Source: Paenibacillus turpanensis
GTDB lineage: Bacteria > Bacillota > Bacilli > Paenibacillales > YIM-B00363
DNA length: 64,000 nucleotides
Reading direction: 5' to 3'
Assembly (NCBI RefSeq): GCF_011421635.1
Contig: NZ_WTLI01000014.1
Span: forward strand, 1-64,000
Part shown: positions 60,725 through 64,000 of the stretch, in pieces
Layout: each line of letters starts with the position of its first letter
Position numbering within the stretch: the first letter of the stretch is position 1
Notes under the pieces: generated by a model
Database searches by the model: none
What the model was told of the DNA's origin: nothing
Seen by the model: only the letters and a program-made list of their open reading frames with translations
Program-made: the position numbers and the translations under genes

Positions 60725-61177
60725 TTACCAGCCAAAATCCAGCGTTTTCCCCGTTTCCGCTACCGTCTTGATATTGCTTAGGATCATCCACCAATGGATC
60801 TTCGTATTTTCAAAAGAAGGATGCTCCGGCGTCCACTGATCGTTCACGAGCGTCAGCTTCGTGCAGCCGCCGACCTGCTCCAGCCGAAATGTGACCCGCG
60901 ATTCCAGCTCGGCATGATTCTCATGGTAAGACGGTCCCGGATGCTCCAAATAGCTGAGCTCTTCATTCGGTACAACCTTGAGCAGCCTGCCGTAGACATG
61001 AACGGTTTCATCTCCATCGGCACCCGGACCAACATAGGCGTAATCTTCCCCCTCTTGAAAGGAAGCACTGCGGATCACGCAGCCAAAAAACGTCTTCTTC
61101 GTCCCCTCCGGACTGACCAGTGTGTCCCAAACCACTTCCGGCGCTGCACCGATATAAAATTCATACTTCAGCTCCAC
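60725..61177 (-). CDS. SRPBCC (AHSA1-like) protein
   Basis: A 150-residue START-like domain protein of the AHSA1/SRPBCC family: ELKYEFYIGAAPEVVWDTLVS, then PSYHENHAELESRVTFRLEQ in part, and WWMILSNIKTVAETGKTL. Members bind hydrophobic ligands. I start at GTG 61177 because GGGAGG lies seven bases upstream. It is divergent from the AraC regulator, and the two may be linked. Ligand unknown. Confidence 0.85.
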   Translation of the reverse strand: MELKYEFYIGAAPEVVWDTLVSPEGTKKTFFGCVIRSASFQEGEDYAYVGPGADGDETVHVYGRLLKVVPNEELSYLEHPGPSYHENHAELESRVTFRLEQVGGCTKLTLVNDQWTPEHPSFENTKIHWWMILSNIKTVAETGKTLDFGW

Positions 61178-61352
61178 TTTGCTTCCTCCCCGACTTCGTT
61201 TTTCAACTATTTCTTCAGCAATGACAACCAAACGCCACATTCCCAACTTCTGCTTTGCACCTATCTATTTCCAATTTATGTGCTACTATAATAATAGATT
61301 TTTCCTAGAGTCCTTGTATTGTAAAAACGCGACAAGAGGAGCGTTGATTAAG

Positions 61353-62165
61353 TTGAATATGCAGCATCCAAAGCCAAGCATGGGGGTCCTCCAGCTGCAC
61401 GCGGCCGGAAAAGATAAATTTCAGCTTCGCCGCTATGCCCCTTCTGAACGAGCCGCTTTTTTCGTCAAGCATTACTGGGTCGTGCGGTGGGATTTATCCG
61501 GAGAAGAGCCGTACATGCAGCAGGTCATCCCGAACCCGTGCGTCAACCTGGTGGTTCAGCCGATGCGCACTGCGTTTTACGGTCCGGCAAAGCAGGTGTT
61601 TACCTATCCTTTGCAGGGCAGCGGCTGCGTGTTCGGCATAAAATTCAAGCCCGGCGCGTTCTATCCGTTCATTGGCCAGCCGATATCGGAGCTCGGCAGC
61701 GGGCCTCTGCCGGTTGAAGCCGTCCTGCCCGTAAGCGCTCAGGAGCTGGAGCGGCTGCTGCTGCCCCTGGAAAGTGATGAGGAGATGGCGGCCATAGCCG
61801 ACGGCCTGCTGGTGAAGGCCTTACCGGAGCCGGACGATCACATCCTTACCCTGCAAGCGATCATCGATCGGATTGCCGGGGACCGGGACATTACCCAAGT
61901 CGATCAGCTGTGCGACTTGTTCCAGCTCCATAAGCGCAAGCTGCAACGCTTGTTTGAGCAGTACGTCGGCGTCAGCCCCAAATGGGTGATCCGGCTGTAC
62001 CGGCTGCAAAATGCGGCCGAACGAATCGATCTGGCGGTTCACGCCGACTGGCTGACTCTCGCGGCCGAGCTTGGATACCATGATCAGTCGCATTTTATCA
62101 AGGATTTTAAAGCTTTCGTCGGTCAAACGCCCGAGGAATACGCAGCAGCATTTACCCGTAACTAA
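61353..62165 (+). CDS. AraC family transcription regulator
   Basis: A protein of about 270 residues. The N-terminal part is a DUF6597-type domain (RYAPSERAAFFVKHYWVVRWD) and the C-terminal part an AraC HTH (LFQLHKRKLQRLFEQYVGVSPKWVIR in parts, then LAAELGYHDQSHFIKDFK). Start: AGAGGAG lies 11 bases before TTG 61353; ATG 61359 is an alternative. It ends 12 bases before the response regulator gene and may share its promoter. Confidence 0.85.
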   Translation: MNMQHPKPSMGVLQLHAAGKDKFQLRRYAPSERAAFFVKHYWVVRWDLSGEEPYMQQVIPNPCVNLVVQPMRTAFYGPAKQVFTYPLQGSGCVFGIKFKPGAFYPFIGQPISELGSGPLPVEAVLPVSAQELERLLLPLESDEEMAAIADGLLVKALPEPDDHILTLQAIIDRIAGDRDITQVDQLCDLFQLHKRKLQRLFEQYVGVSPKWVIRLYRLQNAAERIDLAVHADWLTLAAELGYHDQSHFIKDFKAFVGQTPEEYAAAFTRN

Positions 62166-62177
62166 GCAGGTGAACCT

Positions 62178-62885
62178 ATGGATACGATTCGGATTTTAAT
62201 TGCGGATGACGAGAAAGAGATTCGTGATCTGTTAAAAAAATATTTAGAACGGGAGCGCTACGAGGTGGATACGGCCATCCACGGCGAAGAAGCGCTTCGT
62301 TTGTTTGCCCATAAAGCGTATCAGCTTGTCATTCTCGACGTCATGATGCCGAAAATCGATGGCATGGAAGCCTGCAGAAGCCTGCGCAAAACGTCCAATG
62401 TCCCCATCATGATGCTGACCGCCAAGGATGATGAGGTCGACAAAATCGTCGGGTTAACCGTTGGGGCCGACGACTATATTACGAAGCCCTTCAGCATCAA
62501 TGAGGTGGTTGCCCGTGTAAAAGCGCTGCTCCGGCGCAGCCTTGTGCTGAATCCGGACAGCCGAGCTTCGGAAGAAGAGCGCTTCCACCTTCACGGCGTA
62601 ACGCTGGATATGCGAAGCTGCACAGCTTCGGTCGACGGCCGCGAAATCGCTCTAACCGCCAAGGAGCTGCAGCTGCTGAAATTTTTCATGCAGCATCCCG
62701 GACAAGTATTCACCAAGACGCAGCTGTTCCGGCAGGTGTGGAATAGCGACTATTTGGAGGACGATAACACCGTGATGGTGCACATCCGCAAGCTTCGCAA
62801 AAAGATCGAAGCCGATCCGTCCGATCCGCAGTACATCCAAACGGTATGGGGCATCGGCTACAAATTTGCAGGTGAGCGTGAATGA
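62178..62885 (+). CDS. OmpR-type response regulator
   Basis: A 235-residue regulator: receiver domain with Asp54 (VILDVMMPKIDG) and a winged-helix output domain (LTAKELQLLKFFMQHPGQV, VMVHIRKLRKKIEADP). It overlaps the kinase gene by 4 bases. The pair resembles the YcbL/YcbM systems that control an adjacent ABC transporter. A direct-repeat binding site lies at the end of the kinase gene. Confidence 0.92.
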   Translation: MDTIRILIADDEKEIRDLLKKYLERERYEVDTAIHGEEALRLFAHKAYQLVILDVMMPKIDGMEACRSLRKTSNVPIMMLTAKDDEVDKIVGLTVGADDYITKPFSINEVVARVKALLRRSLVLNPDSRASEEERFHLHGVTLDMRSCTASVDGREIALTAKELQLLKFFMQHPGQVFTKTQLFRQVWNSDYLEDDNTVMVHIRKLRKKIEADPSDPQYIQTVWGIGYKFAGERE

Positions 62886-63931
62886 AGCCGAACAAGATGA
62901 CGCTGTTATTGCTGCTGCAGCTTGGCGCAATCCTCGGTTTGCTTTGGCTGGAGCTGATCCACGGCGAGCCTCAAGCGTCCCGGTGGATCCTGTTCACCAT
63001 ATTGGGCGGAAGCATCCTTCTTCTTTTCCAATGGCGAAGACGCGCTTCGAAGTTTCTGGAGCGCACCCGTTCGGAGCTTCGGCGCGTTCTTAGCGGCAAT
63101 TCCAAAACTCGTCTGCTTGCTCCGGGGGAGCCGGATGTGGACGAGCTTCTATTCTCGATCAACGAATTAATTGAGCGCTTGGAGGCTGTTCAAATCGAGC
63201 ATGTCCGTTCACAAGCCGCGAGGAAGCAGCTGCTCTCCGGCATCTCCCATGATATTCGTACACCGCTGACCTCCATCATTGGCTACATCGATGCGCTTAA
63301 AGACGATGTTTCGGCTTCGGAGCAAGAGAAACGGGAGTACCTCTCGGTAATTGAAGCTAAGGCGTCAGCGCTTAAGCTGCTGGTCGATGAAATGTTTACC
63401 TTGGCGAAGCTGGATGCGGATGAATTGACGTTAAACCCTGAGACACTGGACGCAGCGGAAATGACCAGAGAGGTCTTGATCGATTATTTACCACTGTTTA
63501 AAAAAGAAGGCATCGAGCTCGATCTCCGTCTGCCCGAGCATTCCTGTACGGTACTGGCCGACCGGGTAAGCCTCCTGCGCATCATTGGCAATTTGCTGAA
63601 AAACGCCGCTCAGCACGGAAAAGCCGGTCAATATGTGGGGGTCGAAATGGTTAAGCAGGAACAGGACTATCATCTTCTGATTTCCGATCGCGGGCCCGGC
63701 ATTCCGCTGGGAGAGCAGGAACGCATATTCGAGCGGATGTACCGCGGCGAAGCCTCGCGCAGCGGCGAGCATGGCGGCAGCGGGCTTGGGCTTGCGATTG
63801 CCAAAGCGTTAGCCGAGAAAAACGGCGGCAGCCTGTCCGTCGAAAGCGAGCCTTGGGTGCGAACGGTATTTCGCTTGTCCCTCCCTAAGCAAAGCCGGCG
63901 TGCAGTTAAGAAATTGTTAAGAAATGAATAA
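62882..63931 (+). CDS. Membrane sensor histidine kinase
   Basis: A 349-residue kinase with two membrane helices (LLLLLQLGAILGLLWLELI and WILFTILGGSILLLFQW) and only a very short outside loop. A HAMP-like linker and HisKA (LLSGISHDIRTPLTSIIGYID) follow, then HATPase_c (NLLKNAAQHGKA, DRGPGIPLGEQ, GSGLGLAIAKALA). The absence of an extracellular sensor suggests it monitors the membrane or a partner transporter. It is translationally coupled to the regulator. Confidence 0.92.
   Translation: MKPNKMTLLLLLQLGAILGLLWLELIHGEPQASRWILFTILGGSILLLFQWRRRASKFLERTRSELRRVLSGNSKTRLLAPGEPDVDELLFSINELIERLEAVQIEHVRSQAARKQLLSGISHDIRTPLTSIIGYIDALKDDVSASEQEKREYLSVIEAKASALKLLVDEMFTLAKLDADELTLNPETLDAAEMTREVLIDYLPLFKKEGIELDLRLPEHSCTVLADRVSLLRIIGNLLKNAAQHGKAGQYVGVEMVKQEQDYHLLISDRGPGIPLGEQERIFERMYRGEASRSGEHGGSGLGLAIAKALAEKNGGSLSVESEPWVRTVFRLSLPKQSRRAVKKLLRNE
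63905..63925 (+). promoter_or_regulatory. Direct-repeat site for the response regulator
   Basis: GTTAAGAAAT occurs twice with an 11-bp period, one helical turn, typical of OmpR-family dimers. A -10-like TACACT follows at 63953-63958, about 28 bases beyond the second repeat, without a good -35 hexamer. The next gene starts at 63998. Confidence 0.45.
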
Positions 63932-63997
63932 GCAGTGGTTAAAGCTTTCTTTCTACACTGGTACTGTACCCAACGCATGAAGAAAGAGAGGACGCCC

Positions 63998-64000
63998 ATG
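63998..64000 (+). CDS. Start codon of the next gene (cut off)
   Basis: ATG at the very end of the window preceded by AAGAGAGGA. The product cannot be read. From the two-component neighbour, an ABC transporter gene is a plausible guess. Confidence 0.3.

Overview
The window comes from a spore-forming, low-to-mid GC Firmicute, most likely Paenibacillaceae (Paenibacillus or a close relative). The reasons are spore coat and YjcZ-type spore proteins, a YheC/YheD coat protein, an aa3 quinol oxidase, Bacillus-type PerR, Csp and YdjO, an S-layer-anchored pectinase, many AGGAGG ribosome-binding sites and several TTG starts. This is inferred from family content; no rRNA is present.

Layout. 1-9.9 kb: a truncated tRNA-Thr, a DNA alkylation repair protein, rsgA behind an attenuator-like leader, several tiny genes, a DUF4097 protein, an ABC exporter, a sensor kinase and an S8 protease. 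10-26.5 kb (minus strand): a signalling block. It holds a complete chemosensory operon (cheW-cheA-cheW-mcp-cheR-cheB), a PAS kinase with NarL-type regulator, a MEDS-domain kinase and a PAS-GGDEF-EAL protein. The chemoreceptor is a giant soluble protein whose two signalling arms are built from exact 56-residue repeats. 26.6-35 kb: a PerR operon with a good PerR box, a cytoplasmic-looking pectinesterase, a membrane kinase, an MFS carrier, a membrane PDZ-Lon protease, and a cold-shock gene with an elaborate structured leader.

35-45 kb: a 1464-residue secreted protein fusing pectate lyase and pectin methylesterase with CBM35 and SLH-like domains, a permease whose Shine-Dalgarno can be hidden in a hairpin, cold-inducible ydjO with a leader related to that of csp, a YheC/D protein and a cytochrome P450. 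45-51 kb: YitT, mtlD and a HAD phosphatase, a threonine synthase remnant in AT-rich DNA, and a manganese (yybP-ykoY) riboswitch with two tandem terminators ahead of a TerC-like protein that has lost the family's acidic residues. 51-57 kb: YjcZ genes, qoxABCD behind a Rex-like operator, and spore coat genes. 57-64 kb: a Fur-boxed sucrase/ferredoxin-like gene, a yvaDEF-like SMR efflux operon, an SRPBCC protein, an AraC regulator, and an OmpR-type two-component system with a candidate binding site before the next gene.

The strongest candidates for something undescribed are the ultra-long chemoreceptor, and the pair of related leader RNAs in front of two cold-inducible genes. These show a shared conserved core, different but still complementary inner stems, and a translated leader ORF in one case. 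All homology statements are from recognition of the protein sequence; no database search was run.
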